Assembly: GCA_950106755.1 (NCBI GenBank)
Contig: OX467084.1
Coordinates: 31,623,213-31,687,212, forward strand
From: Climacium dendroides
Taxonomy: Eukaryota > Streptophyta > Bryopsida > Hypnales > Climaciaceae
Direction: 5' to 3'
Length of the DNA: 64,000 bases
In this document: one piece after another, positions 38,243 through 49,418 of the stretch
How the letters are laid out: the number at the start of each line of letters is the position of its first letter
Numbering within the stretch: position 1 is the stretch's first letter
Made by a program: the position numbers and the translations under genes
The notes under the pieces: generated by a model
Database searches by the model: none
Told to the model about the DNA's origin: nothing
What the model saw: only the letters and a program-made list of their open reading frames with translations

Positions 38243-38443
38243 ATCGGGAGATCTCCCAATGCCTCTGAATCTTGAGATCATTCCCGTTGCTGAAATTCCA
38301 ACACAAAGTGGGATGAGAGTTGTGGGCGGGGAGGAGATTCCTGGGCCTTCAACTGGCGCAGCAAGCGATAACGTCGACTTGGAGCCGCTTAGAAGTCCCC
38401 CTCCTGAGCAAACGACTGGCAGTCCATCGGGAGATCTCCCGAT
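38243..38443 (+). repeat. Family B palindromes inside coding sequence, in a 183-base tandem duplication
   Basis: Perfect or near-perfect copies at 38243-38260 and 38426-38443 are 183 bases (61 codons) apart within an exon. They encode NPSGDLPMP and SPSGDLPMP. The surrounding residues are also duplicated (NVDLEAYRIPPLEQTTG and NVDLEPLRSPPPEQTTG). The frame stays open through both palindromes. Confidence 0.88.
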
Positions 38444-38941
38444 GCCTCCTAATCCTGAGAGCGTTCCCGCTGCTGATATGTCAGTACATGTTGTCGAGGA
38501 CACTTTGACGGATCTAAGTCATATGAGTCCGGAGGCCAGTGCCTTGAAGGTGAACCCTTTCGTAGCTGTGCCACATTCAAAACTTACTGCTGCAGATAGG
38601 TTGGCTAACATAGAACACTATGATATTTTTCTGGAATGTCTACAATTGAGACGAGATGTGAAGGGTCAGCTAACCAAGAAGGCCCTAGATATTCAGGCCG
38701 CATGGCTGGCCAATCAATTTCTGTATAGTGAACTTTTTTATGATCCTGTTGACCATGGCCTGCAAGCACATGATACTGGAGTTGGAGAAATACTAGCTGA
38801 GGATGATCGTGGAAAGACAACCATCGACGAGGTCGACAAAGGTGCTTGAGGTGACATACAGAAGTTTTCTTCTATGCTTTTGTTTGTTGTTGACGTTTTT
38901 TATTACAGTTGTGTCTTACATAGGTTTGATGGTCATTGCAG

Positions 38942-39663
38942 ATTTACCAGCACATATGCCACCACTACCAAGAACTGGCACTAAGGTACCTTTATGAAAG
39001 TATACAGTGGTGCTTGATTTAAATGGAGTTCTTCTTTATAGAACTTATGTTCATGGTAAATATAATGTTCAAGTCCGACCTGGTGTCACGGCGTTTTTGA
39101 ATTGCCTGTGAGGAAAGGCGAATATTGCTTTCTGGAGCAGTGTGGCGCCAAAGAATATGGAATGGTTAGTCGACATTGTCCTCGAGGGTGCTGCCTTTTG
39201 TTCTCGAGATGTCGTATGCCTATCTCAAGCAGCGTGCATACAGTCTAAGTACAGGTCCCCTGATACGCCAAATAAGCCGTTCTTCTTAAAGGAACTCGCT
39301 ACTTTTGCGCGCTTCGCTGGATTGTCTTCAATAGAAAATATACTTTTGGTCGATGACAGTCCAACGAAAAACCTCCTGAACAACGAGCACAACGCTGTTT
39401 TCCCTAGGACCTTTCGTGGCGATGCAAATGACACTTACCTGAATGATCATTTGTTGCCTTGGCTTCTTGGCCTTTTCAAGTCTAATGCGGCGGTGCCGGA
39501 TTATGCGAAGGAGAATCCATTGTTCGGTAGTCAATGTTCGGTTAACCCTTTGTCAAAGGAAGGCAATCTCATCTTGAAGGGAGCCATGTCAGAGTGGCTG
39601 TTGTCTGCACATTGCTTCATCGGGAGATCTCCCGGTACTAGACTGGGAGTGTCGAAGCGATAA
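38942..39663 (+). pseudogene. FCP1/NIF-like HAD phosphatase domain of the B right gene
   Basis: Hallmarks of NLI-interacting-factor-like phosphatases appear in order: motif I VVLDLNGVLLYR (39010 region), IAFWSSVAPKNMEWL, and ENILLVDDSPTKNLLN. Motif I is DLNG rather than the canonical DxDG. The second Asp, normally the general acid/base, is Asn, as in many plant NIF-like proteins, so activity may be weak or lost. Two TGA codons (38995, 39109) replace what are probably CGA Arg codons. A family B palindrome (39619-39636) lies inside the last codons and encodes FIGRSPGT. Confidence 0.8.
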
Positions 39664-40303
39664 CGGACTTCACTGTATATTCTGGGTTTTAGAGTTTTAG
39701 GAGTTAGTTTCGCAATGTAGGCTTAAAGTGATGAACATACTATATTATAAGGTTGTAAATTTTTGGAAGCCCAACCATTAATGAATGCAGAGCATTAGTA
39801 TTCCCAACATTTCCAATGGTTCACTGTAATTGCAATTGCACATTTTTTGTTGAGTGCATGTTTACACCCCTAGTGAACTGTATGTGATCTCTGGTCCTTG
39901 GTTTCATATTTCATTGTCTGAGCTCCAACCAGAGATATCACGGCATTTCATTCTGCATGTACATCATTCTGACAATTCTCTTACAGCACGTACAAATGAG
40001 TAACAAAAGTATTGAGAATCATTAATGTTCTTTTCGGAATTTCGGGGATAGGAGCTATGTCGTTAATGTTCGTCGGCATTCATTGCTGGAGTACTGAAAT
40101 ATAACGGTAAGTCATTGTTGCAAATTATTTTTGTTACCTCCATTATCCTACATTAGTAAAAATGGAGATGATGCCCTTCAGTACTATGACAATGGCTTTC
40201 CGTGACTTGATTGGCGATATTTTTATTTATCGGGAGACCTCCCGTTGTTTTGGAGGTTCTCCTGCCTTTCAGGAATTGACTACAATCGTGTGTGTAGAAG
40301 GCG
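39664..40303. other. Spacer with one palindrome after the B right gene
   Basis: AT-rich. A family B palindrome is at 40229-40246. No gene is seen before 40304; the stretch may be the 3' untranslated region or an intron leading to the next frame. Confidence 0.4.
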
Positions 40304-40798
40304 TTGCTCATCGTTTTGACAGGTGCTCTTTGCATTGAGGGCGGTGCTGCAGATCTCCCTCAGAGTATCGACATACCACATGGCTTTCCTGGTTTTGTCA
40401 AGTATTTAGTTGATCACACGATATGTGGCTGCTGGTCGTCCATGCACTCTGAGACTTTGGGTGAGCTTCTTAGAGGTCTTCTTCCTGTAGAGACTATGAG
40501 AGGGTTTCTTTTCATTGCTGGTTGTGAGAGACCGGACAAGAACGACCCCTACCCGAACCATCTTGAACTGCTGAAGTTCATCTTAGGTAGCCCCAGAGCG
40601 CGCAACATTCTTTTGAATGAATCGATTGTAGTCGTTGAAGTAGACCCTCTGAATTGGCCACGTACAGTTTTATTGGACCCCCCAGTTTCAATTAGGGATG
40701 ACATAGATCCTCTTGAATTTCAAAAACCATACCGTAGACGAAAGGAAATAATTATTACTCGGAAACCTATCCGGAGTACTGTCGACAACTTGATTTAA
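40304..40798 (+). CDS. Second, degenerate NIF/HAD-like domain
   Basis: This uninterrupted frame of 164 codons includes TGALCIEGGAADLPQ, then GFPGFVKYLVDHTICGCWSS, then a Cys and ILLNESIVVVEVDPLNWPRT. The order (start resembling a HAD motif I region, WSS, spacer, hydrophobic beta-strand) recalls the NIF domain just upstream, but the DxD and DDSP motifs are absent. It may be a pseudo-phosphatase exon at the end of the right gene or a separate gene. The true start is unknown; an acceptor-like TTTTGACAG ends at 40321. It has no in-frame stops, unlike its neighbours. Confidence 0.4.
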   Translation: MLIVLTGALCIEGGAADLPQSIDIPHGFPGFVKYLVDHTICGCWSSMHSETLGELLRGLLPVETMRGFLFIAGCERPDKNDPYPNHLELLKFILGSPRARNILLNESIVVVEVDPLNWPRTVLLDPPVSIRDDIDPLEFQKPYRRRKEIIITRKPIRSTVDNLI

Positions 40799-41502
40799 AA
40801 GGCAGTCACTGCTTCCTTATTTTCTGTACACTATTGCCATCAATAAAAAGTGGTAAACCCCCCTTCACTATATCTTCATGTTTCATTCTATCGTACCAGA
40901 GGCTTGCAACTACATTCTTTTGCCTTGTCCTCTGTACGTATTCTTGGAAGTACCGTAATGCAGTAGGGATTCCATCTGGAGATTTCCCAATCCTCTATTT
41001 CATCTTCTGTAGTATCATGAATAAAATGTAGTGAGTACATGAAGAGTGTCTGTTATGTCCAGGTTTGAATCGATTCTACCAAATTATAATTGCATTTGCC
41101 TTCACATTTCCTACCCTATTGTTACATGAGCTTGTGGGGATTTTATAGCAGAAGATCTCCCGATCTTCAATTTTGTAGGGACAACCAATATTAATGCTTA
41201 AAGTTCTTAGAATTTGATAACTTTGATTTTCAGTGTTTTAGGGCACCACTTGAGGTCTTAGTTCATTCAGAATGCCCTCCATCAGGAAATTTCCCAATGA
41301 TTCAACTCAATTATTATGTATACGTGCATGGAGTATGCGTGCTTTGGTCTTGTCATTGTATTCAGTGTCCTCATCTAATATCTAAGCACACTCTATTACC
41401 TTACTGTTTGTGTACTTTTGAAGCCATTTCAGTCTTTGAACTACAAATATCAGAAGATCTCCCGATGAACTGTACCATGGCATAGTCCAAAATTCCCACT
41501 AA
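40799..41502. repeat. B right subterminal region with family B palindromes
   Basis: Diverged copies at 40974, 41147, 41281 and 41449; the last ends only 36 bases from the terminal inverted repeat. No gene is seen. Confidence 0.75.
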
Positions 41503-41528
41503 AGTCCAAAAGTAGTTAAATATGGCAT
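41503..41528 (-). repeat. Element B right terminal inverted repeat
   Basis: Perfect complement of 21599-21624, followed by the ATTT duplication (41529-41532). Confidence 0.9.
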
Positions 41529-41532
41529 ATTT

Positions 41533-44198
41533 CTATGATGCTGTGCTTTTTGAGATTTGAGCTTCTCATTTGAATTATGTATTGCTATTACCACATGATT
41601 TGAGAAATTTATTAGATTGAATTGATTTTGGATTTCACAACAATTAAACTGTTCACGAAGTTTTTGAGATTTACAAAGTTTTCCTTTAAATATAATAGTA
41701 TAATAATAAATAAACTATTTTAATGTTTGCTTAGAAAAACAAGCGCCACCTATGTAATATCACATTTTTCAAAATTTGTGATATTATAGAAATACAATGG
41801 CTTTTACAATATCACACCTCTAAACTCTACAAAATTACAAAAGTACGATGGTCATTGAAGAGAGGCAGAAGTTAAAAAATATGAATAGAGTGATATAAAA
41901 GAATTGACATTTCATTGCCCTTTTAGGCTTCAAACTTCATTGCACTTTCAGAATTTGGTGATTTTTTGAGTTTTAAACTTTTGTGACTTGAATGTTTTAT
42001 TATTATTATCAATTGATTTGAAAATTTTGTTAGATTAAAATAATAATATTAATTTTTTAATACAATAGTATGGCAAATGAGTAGTGTACCAAGCGCCAAC
42101 CTTTAGTCATTTATAAAATATTAGTACTTAGGGTTTGTATAGTTCAAAGAATATTAGAAAATTGTGAATTCAAAATCTTTAAGCGTCAAATTTATAAAAC
42201 AGTTATTAGAAAAACAAATTTGATTATCAATGAAGATAGTAATTTTAGAGAATGAGAATAGTTAGAATATTGCATTTTGATCTTGTAAAATTTTTTAATT
42301 AATTCAAAACATAACTAATACCCAATATTTCATCAATTTCAAAAATATGTTTATATCTATTTCACTAATAAATATTGGTTAATGCAATGGAAGATGTAAA
42401 CATATAGAGGATGAGTATGGATTATAGATTAGAAGTGTTGAAAGTCACTGCTAAGTTAAGTTGCAATTTACAATACATCTTTATGTTTTAGAGATTGAAT
42501 TTTTAAGTCCTTAGGAAATTATAGGCTGTCCATGATTTAAAAAGGGACAAGAAATGTTACCATTTTACAGTCACAGTAATTTCTTCTAAACCAAAGACAA
42601 TTTTTATGCTCTTAACCAATGAATGTGCTTAGATTTGATATTTTCTTAAACCTCAAAGTTCCATTGTAACTTGAACTGATTTTAGGTAGGCTCTTATGGA
42701 CTCAATATTCATCTATTTATGATTTTTTGAAACTTCTTGTAGAGATAGAAAATACACTACCTTTTTGAGAATATAAATTTTTTTTAATCACTACGCCATG
42801 GGCGCAAAAATTATTGTACAAAAGCTCTTTTTTAAAGTTTTGTAGAGAACCCATCCTCCTAAAAAAGAAATTCTCAATATATTTGAATTCTTTTTTATCA
42901 TAGATTCTGTATAATCATCTGCATGGAAAGCTTTCATTCCTCTTCATGAAAGCTCCTTCTTTATTCTTTGAATTTCAGGTTTATCAATAGTTCTTTCTTC
43001 TCTTCGCTTGTATAATTGAATCAACTTCATCACTCAACAAAGATGACATGAAGTAGCACTATTGTGATGTGTGCCATTATCATAATTTAAAATTTTTAAA
43101 AAGAATTTCACTCCATAAATCTTTGGAATTCAATAAAGAATTTTTATAGTGTAAAGAAGTGATATTTTGGGTATAAATTGAAAGTTCAATGCCCTACATA
43201 GTGCAAGGGCTTTGTTTGTGAATGCATTGTGAAAGTTATTTTTGTTTCAAAAATAAAAGATAATTGAATTTAAATCTTTAATTTTTCTAAGCCTTACATT
43301 TCAAATGGTAATTCCAAATGCTACAAAATTAGCATGAATACAAAGCACTTGTGCACAAAAGAGTGCAAAGACTTCATACAAGAGGAAACTTTTACTTAGT
43401 TCACGATTTAGGGTACAAAAAATAACATTTCAAGATCCTTATTGCTTTCTTTCAAAAAAATTAAGCCAACTTCTAAATATAAATGTATTTTCTATGGCTA
43501 TGGCATACATGATTTGGTTTTGTCAAGAAAATTAACTAAACTGTTCCACCACCATATCCGAAGCTTCAAAATAGACTGAAAAATGATTGTTGGGATTCAA
43601 GTGATTTGCAAACCACTAGATTAGTTTATTATGTTTGTAACCCTAAACCTCACTATTCTTAGCATTAATAATTATATTAAGACCTCAAATTCTCTAATGC
43701 TAAAATATGCATGAACTTTGAATTTTTGTATGCTGAGCTGGTCAATGTGAAAATCATTGACTCTGGAACTTTGTGAACTTCAAGAAGACTAAAAATACTT
43801 AATATAATAGATGATGTTCAAAATTTTGAGGTTCAAAGTTACAAATAATAAAATTTAATCAACTGACTCCATATATTGAGACCTCAAGTATCTCAATGGT
43901 CAAATGTGCATCAATTTCTAATTCTTTGGACATCGAGCTAGTCATCGTCGAAATCATTGATTATGGAACCATGTGTCATCATCTACTTTAACTAGACCTA
44001 AAAAACTTATTCGGAGTGAAACTACTATACGAGATTTTCCTTTTCCACCCTTCATTATGTGGATGAATAATTGCACTTTTGTCCTATACAAAAGATTCCT
44101 TCATCACTCCTTAGACGACAAACGTATGCTGTGTGTTTATGGATTAACCTTCAAATGACGAGGCAAATGTTTTTTGTCCGATGGATGACAAGAAAACT
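41533..44198. other. Central non-coding region of A, right half
   Basis: AT-rich DNA with GTGATATTATAGAAATA-type units near 41778, like those on the left flank of B. No gene is supported over 2.6 kb. Confidence 0.45.
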
Positions 44199-44350
44199 TC
44201 ATGCACATGATGGAAGTGCCACTATTCATCCTTCCAATTCTATGTGAAAACAAAAAGGTCATCTATAGTATTTTACTCTTGCAATGAGTATTTCTGCATT
44301 ATTTTAATCTAACAATTCACACGGTGACAAACCAGTTTTCCAATTTTGTG
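44199..44350. repeat. Fragment of the window-end repeat
   Basis: This stretch resembles 59390-59550 and 63650-63810 in direct orientation (AAGTGCCACTATTCATCCTT, then a purine-rich block and AACAATTCACA). It is a short dispersed piece of the repeat unit found at both window ends. Confidence 0.55.
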
Positions 44351-45810
44351 GGTATTAGCCACAAGTGGGAACCTGATTAGGTATGGTCTGGCATTGGATG
44401 AATATGAGGCGGTTACAAGTCGGGTAGGGGGTGGTTTACAAGGCGGGTAGGGGGTAGGTACGAGGCGGATATGGGGCGGATATGGGGCGGGTACGGGGCA
44501 AGTGCGGGGGGGGGGTAGGCGCGTGCAGGGCGGGGAGGTTGACGTCGAGTGCTCTTCGTCGTCGCTGTTGCCTCTCCTTTTGTTCTTGCTCCTCTTCTTC
44601 CTCATTGCTGTTGTTTTGTGTTCCTACTTCGAGTCTTTGTTTCTACTTTGTGCTCGTATTTTGCTCCGCCTTCTATTGGGGTTGTGCTTCGCTTCTTGTT
44701 GTTGTCTTTCCTTTCGCCTGCTTCAGCATCATTCATTGAGGTTCACGTCTTTGTTCACTTCATTGTTCACTTCACCAGAAAGGAGGTGTTTGGTGGCGGA
44801 TTTGCGGATCAGGTTGCAGGCGACCCAAAGGCCGAGGGACGTTGACGTTAGGGTTAAGAAGCTCACTTGCTTCAGCATCATTCATTGAAGTTCACCTCTT
44901 TCTTCACTTCATGTGCATCTGCGTCTGTCAGTTTTGGTCATGTTGAAGCTGCTGATTTTAATTTGCCAAAGAGGCGGACGTGTTCGGTCAGTTTGCGGTG
45001 TGCTTGTGCAGTTTAGGTCATTTGTACACGCCCACCGACTTGACACTGTGAGAAACCATGAGAAACCGTGAGATTTGTTTTTTATGATTGTTTGCCACAA
45101 AACTTAGATCAGGATGTGTCTGCATGCAATTCAGAAAGGAGGTGTTTGGTGGCGGATTTGCGGATCAGGTCTACAGGCGACCCAAAGGCTGAGGGACATT
45201 GACGTTAGGATTAAGAAGCTCACCTGCTTCAGCATCATTCATTGAGGTTCACCTCTTTCTTCACTTCATGTGCATCTGCGTTTGTCAGTTTTGGTCATGC
45301 TGAAACTGCTAATTTTAATTTGCCAAAGAGGCGGACGTGTTCGGTCAGTTTGCGGTGTGCTTGTGCAGTTTAGGTCATTTGTACACGCCCACTGACTTGA
45401 CACTGTGAGAAACCGTGAGAAACCGTGAGATTTGGTTATTATGATTGTTTGCCACAAAATGTGAGATCAGGGTGTGTTTGCATGGGTTTCATTTTTATTT
45501 ATAGAATGGTGGAAAACAATTGGGAGCACTGGTTTCAATTGCATCTGGATGTTGCAATTCTGTTGAACTTGGGGACGAATCAATTGCCTGTCTCCCAAAT
45601 TACATGTGACTAACTAATTGCAATTGTACTTTTCTTGTTTTCTCACTCCTTGTTTTACACTCTTGGATTTGCAGCAGTGTGATTTGGATACGTTTGTGGT
45701 AGCAGCTTTGAGGATTTTTTCATTTGTGGAAGGAGACAAGTATCAAAAACCTATCATTGTGTTATTTGGCAGGTCAGGACTTCTGCATTGGATGTTAATA
45801 AATGGTTCAA
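44350..45810 (+). promoter_or_regulatory. CT-rich leader and 356-base tandem duplication upstream of the A right gene
   Basis: A G-rich degenerate repeat (GGTACGAGGCGGATATGGGG and kin, 44400-44510) is followed by a CT-rich block (44520-44640) like the B leader. Then a unit starting AGAAAGGAGGTGTTTGGTGG at 44777 is repeated at 45133, giving a 356-base tandem duplication up to about 45487, with a partial third copy upstream. Each unit carries a half palindrome GCAGTTTAGGTC. No conserved protein was found, so it looks like the leader and first intron of the A right gene. Confidence 0.5.
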
Positions 45811-45872
45811 GTTTAAGGGTTTAAGGATTTAGGGTTTAGGGTTAGGATTTGAGGTTTAGGGTTTAGGGTTCT
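45811..45872 (+). repeat. Interstitial telomere-like TTTAGGG tract (A centre, right)
   Basis: Degenerate TTTAGGG units (GGATTTAGGGTTTAGGGTTA and more). It lies just upstream of the right palindrome cluster, as the 20703 tract does on the left. Confidence 0.75.
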
Positions 45873-46023
45873 AATTATCATGCTTTATAGTTGAAGAACA
45901 TGTTAACCCTCACATAGAATTTGATGGATATGACCATAATACTTCCGGGTCTTAGGCGGGTATCACCTAGATATCCCCGGGTATCAAGCGGGTATTGAGT
46001 GCAAAGTCAGAAATAGAACGTCT

Positions 46024-46814
46024 GCAATTTAGGGAGGACCGTCCTAAACTGCATTTCTGTAGATCATGAGAATTGATCAATCCTATATATATGCTACGCT
46101 GAGAAATCAAAAATGTAGTCCATGCGCAATTTAGTGCGGACCATCATAAACTGAATTTTTGTTCATAATGAGAACTGATCAACTCTACATATATGCTACG
46201 CTAACTCGCTAAGGAATCAAAAATGTAGTCCATGCACAATTTAGGGTGGACCGTCCTAAACTGCATTTCTGTAAATCACGAGAATTGATGAACCCTATGC
46301 ATATGCTACGCTGAGAAATCAAAAATATAGTCCATGTGCAAGTTAGGACGGACCGCCCTAAACTGCCTTTCTGTTGATATTCAGAATTGATCAACCCTAT
46401 ATATATGCTACATATAAAAAACGAGAATATAGTCCACGCGCAATTTAGGACGGACTGCCCTAAACTGCACTCCCAAGCACTACACTGACGACAAAAGCAT
46501 AGACATTATCATAAAATGATTAAAGAAATCAGACACATTAAAACATTTCAGTGATGATTGGTAGATAAAATACTTCTAAAACTCAATGCCTCTTCTACTA
46601 ATTAAACAAAAATGCTTACAAACCAAAGAATAATCCCAGCAGTTTAGGGCGGACCGCCCTAAATTGCAGACTAATAGAGAAACGTAGGCAACAAACAGAA
46701 GACTACCAAATCAAAAATAAATAAGGGCGCAATCAAAATTGACTTAATAAAGATCAATAAGAAAAATGTGCGTCTACGTCTAACAACAGTTTAGCTCGGT
46801 CCGTCCTAAACCGC
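46024..46814. repeat. Family A palindromes, right cluster (7 copies)
   Basis: Copies at 46024, 46126, 46236, 46338, 46440, 46639 and 46786. The first five are spaced 102, 110, 102 and 102 bases apart and share flanking TCAAAAATGTAGTCCATG, so this part grew by tandem duplication of about 105-base units. The cluster ends 26 bases before the start codon of the A right gene. Confidence 0.9.
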
Positions 46815-48293
46815 AACAATAGACTGAATTTTAGTTGTCCATGCTCAAAATGGAGGAATACATGGATCAACTGAAGGCGCACTTCAAAAGAGTAGAGGAT
46901 GTCGAAGAAGAAAGTCCAAATGTAGACGAGGATATGATAGAAGGGGACTGGTGGGAGTTCGAAAACCCAAAAGAGCTGGACGCGTGGTGTCTGAAAATGG
47001 TGCCCCATACAGACAACATGCACTTCAACATGAAGTACCGAAATTCCAAGGCTTATCTCCCGATCTCATTCGACGAGAAAGTGAAGCGGGTGTCTACGGA
47101 GAAATTCCCAAACATCAAAATTCACTGCGTCACCACGAACAACGCATTCCCAGCGGGCAATCAATACCACTTCACAATACTCTTGAACTCAGAGAAGATT
47201 TGGTTCAACATATCGCCATTCTTGGAGAGTCTAGAGCTGACGCCATACAGTTCGGAGATAAAAGAATTGGAGCGCAAAATAGACAATGGTGAGTACCACA
47301 ACATGGACGGAAGTCCATTGACGGGAAGCAGACTGTGCACAAAGATCACGCTCCTGATGAACTCCTTTGTAGTCATCAAGGAGAAGATGACAATGCAAAG
47401 ATCCTTCATGGCTCCACGAACGGTATCCGTGGAGACAGCTGCTCAAGATGAAGGTCAGCCGTCAATGGGGAAAAGGGCTGGTGGGTCACAAAGTAAAGGC
47501 AAGAAAAACAAGAAGCCCCCACCATCTCTAGCAACAGCACCTCAAAGCAGTCCGTTGGCATTCGGGTCAGCAAAGAAGGCAGTCGAGAGGACTTCGGAGC
47601 AGTCAGGCATGGAGTCGGCAAGCTATCTTGAAGAAATGAATGTCGTTCCGGAAGCCCTCAAGACGGAGCGGAAGCCAAACTACAAAGATATAAGCGCTTT
47701 GTACAAGAACTTCTGGAAGAAGTACTCCACCGCGTTTATCTACGGAGTTGGTGAGAAGAAAGAGCTGCCAATTGGAAAGTTGAAGGAGGCACCTGCCGAA
47801 CTCAACATACGCGTGAAGGAGGACAAAATTGTTAAAGAAATGCTCCATTATTTTGTCAACATGCCGGACAAGAGTGTGAAGCAGACTCTTTGCGTCACAC
47901 CGGTCTTGCCAAAAGGCAAAAGAGATCCACCTCGATGGGAGGAGGTGATGGACGGAGACTTCTACATCATCAATGGCCAACACAGCGTAGCTGCAAGCCA
48001 CTTGATGATGCAAGAGGAAAGCATGGTGAACGAAGAAGTGAAAAAACACTTCAAAACCTGGAAATGCTACGTGGTTTGGTCACTCGATAAGGAGATGTTG
48101 AGGACAATCTCCGCATACTATAATCGGACCAACCACTTTCAGCCCGCTACGCCATCTTGGGCAACAAATATCTTAGGAGCAAGGACTATGTGGGTTTCCA
48201 TGGGAAGACCGGCACCACCGAAAGGAGACAAAACTGGTGGACCCTCAGAACGAGGCAAAGCCCATACTGCGCTAACGCAAAAGTACAAGGTAA

Positions 48294-48322
48294 GCATTTT
48301 AGGGCGGACTGCCCTAAACTAC
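48294..48322. repeat. Family A palindrome in intron 1 of the A right gene
   Basis: Arm GCATTTTAGGGCGG with central A, starting 5 bases after the exon 1 donor (GTAAGC). Confidence 0.85.
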
Positions 48323-49418
48323 ATATGCTTACAGTTTTGTACTTGCTCTCTAAGAGAGCTCCTTCTGTAGTGTAGTTTATGATAAGATCACAAGTTAATG
48401 AATTTAGTCAATCCTTGTGCAGAGTTTTGAAAAGGCAGTTAATCTCAGATTCGCCATGATTGACGTAAATAAAAGCTTCACGATCTCAAAGAAGAAGGGT
48501 GCAGACGAAAAGCTAAAGCTTACAAACGAACTGAAAATAATTTCTGCGCCCGACGACGTTTACGAGGTTTGGAGCGAAGTTATCATCAGTGCTGCACACG
48601 GGGAGCTCATCGATCCAGAGACGAAGATGAAGTTCAATGAGAAGGAAAACTAGAAACAAGAAAGTTGCGCAATGAGCAGGGACTTCTTCAGGCCCCTTGG
48701 AAATCTCAGCTACGACGATATGAAGAGATTGGCGAAGCACATTCTCAATCACTCCGACCCAAGTCGCCACCACCCATATCCAAAAGTGACAATCAAACCG
48801 GTGTCCACGGTTGTACAAGACTGCTACAGCGCCAAGGAATGGGTGGAGAGAGTGAAGCGGGAGAAGAAGGTGAAAAAAGAGTTTCACTTGATCTGCCCAT
48901 AACTCAACTTGTTCAATGCAAGGAATGAACTCATTCCGGAGAACTGGCGACAGTTCAAGAAGAGCCGCTGCTTCACTAGTGCAACAATGAATCTGTTGCT
49001 CGAAAGGTCGGGTGAGGCATATTTTTCGATGACCAAGCAAACCCGAGGGAGAAATAAGACAGCAGCAACCATCGATCCCAAGATAGAGGCCTTCTTCAAA
49101 GTGTTTCTGGAAAAGAAGAACCAATTTTGCATTCCTTCGTTGGTCGCACATTTGCGTCCTTACAGCATACGTTACAACACGCACGAGAACTAGCCGACGG
49201 ATGTTTGGACGCTAGAGACAGTGAGCTTGATCGGTTTGGGAGTGATCGATTTTCAATCAATTCTCGGAGTGCTGGAGAAGGAGAGCTCCACGATGGAGAA
49301 GCCGTTCTTTCTGGAAGTACTAATGTCTCAGCAACAAATGAAGGAACCTCTACTTGAAGAAGTTAAGACTTGGTTGTTCATCGTCGAGGACGAGACCGAC
49401 TTATCTCAAGTCCTCGGG

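Larger units (their letters stand above)
32628..39663 (+). pseudogene. Element B ParB-like / NIF-phosphatase fusion protein, decayed
   Basis: Proposed exons: 32628-32674, 32724-32797 (MATSTDHEIRREWNNP, then VPCKYCKE, a BED-like CxxC knuckle; link to the next exon unclear), 33904-35161, 35502-36944, 37224-37649, 37758-38841 and 38942-39663. The last four junctions keep phase exactly. The product of about 1640 residues has a ParB/Srx-like motif HYYIIGGQHTVEAHKVL near residue 325, a middle region of unknown fold, an acidic stretch, a Pro/Ser-rich linker with a 61-residue tandem duplication, and a C-terminal FCP1/NIF HAD domain. In-frame stops are TAG at 34154, 34652, 34976, 35610, 36708 and 37530, and TGA at 36417, 38995 and 39109. 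It is homologous in plan to the A gene at 46841-53421. The role is unknown. Confidence 0.7.
21599..41528. mobile_element. Giant DNA element B, complete, nested in A
   Basis: The terminal inverted repeats are 26 bases and perfect: 21599-21624, starting ATGCCATATTTAACTAC, and its complement at 41503-41528. The 4-base duplication ATTT flanks both ends (21595-21598 and 41529-41532). Just inside, both ends carry AGTCCAAAATTCCC in direct orientation. The 19,930 bases hold a minus-strand transposase-like gene, a divergent plus-strand ParB-like/NIF gene, a central TTTAGGG-bearing region and over 30 copies of a private palindrome family. That family stops at the element borders. Genes on both arms point outward. 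It resembles no transposon superfamily I can name with certainty. Confidence 0.88.

Noticed and set aside
18611..41466. Palindromes as a CRISPR array or bacterial REP elements
   Set aside because: Spacing is irregular, spacers are not unique short units, there are no cas genes, and the context is a spliced plant genome.
20703..45872. TTTAGGG tracts as a chromosome end or fusion point
   Set aside because: Each tract is short and degenerate, they face different directions, and they recur at equivalent places in two related elements.
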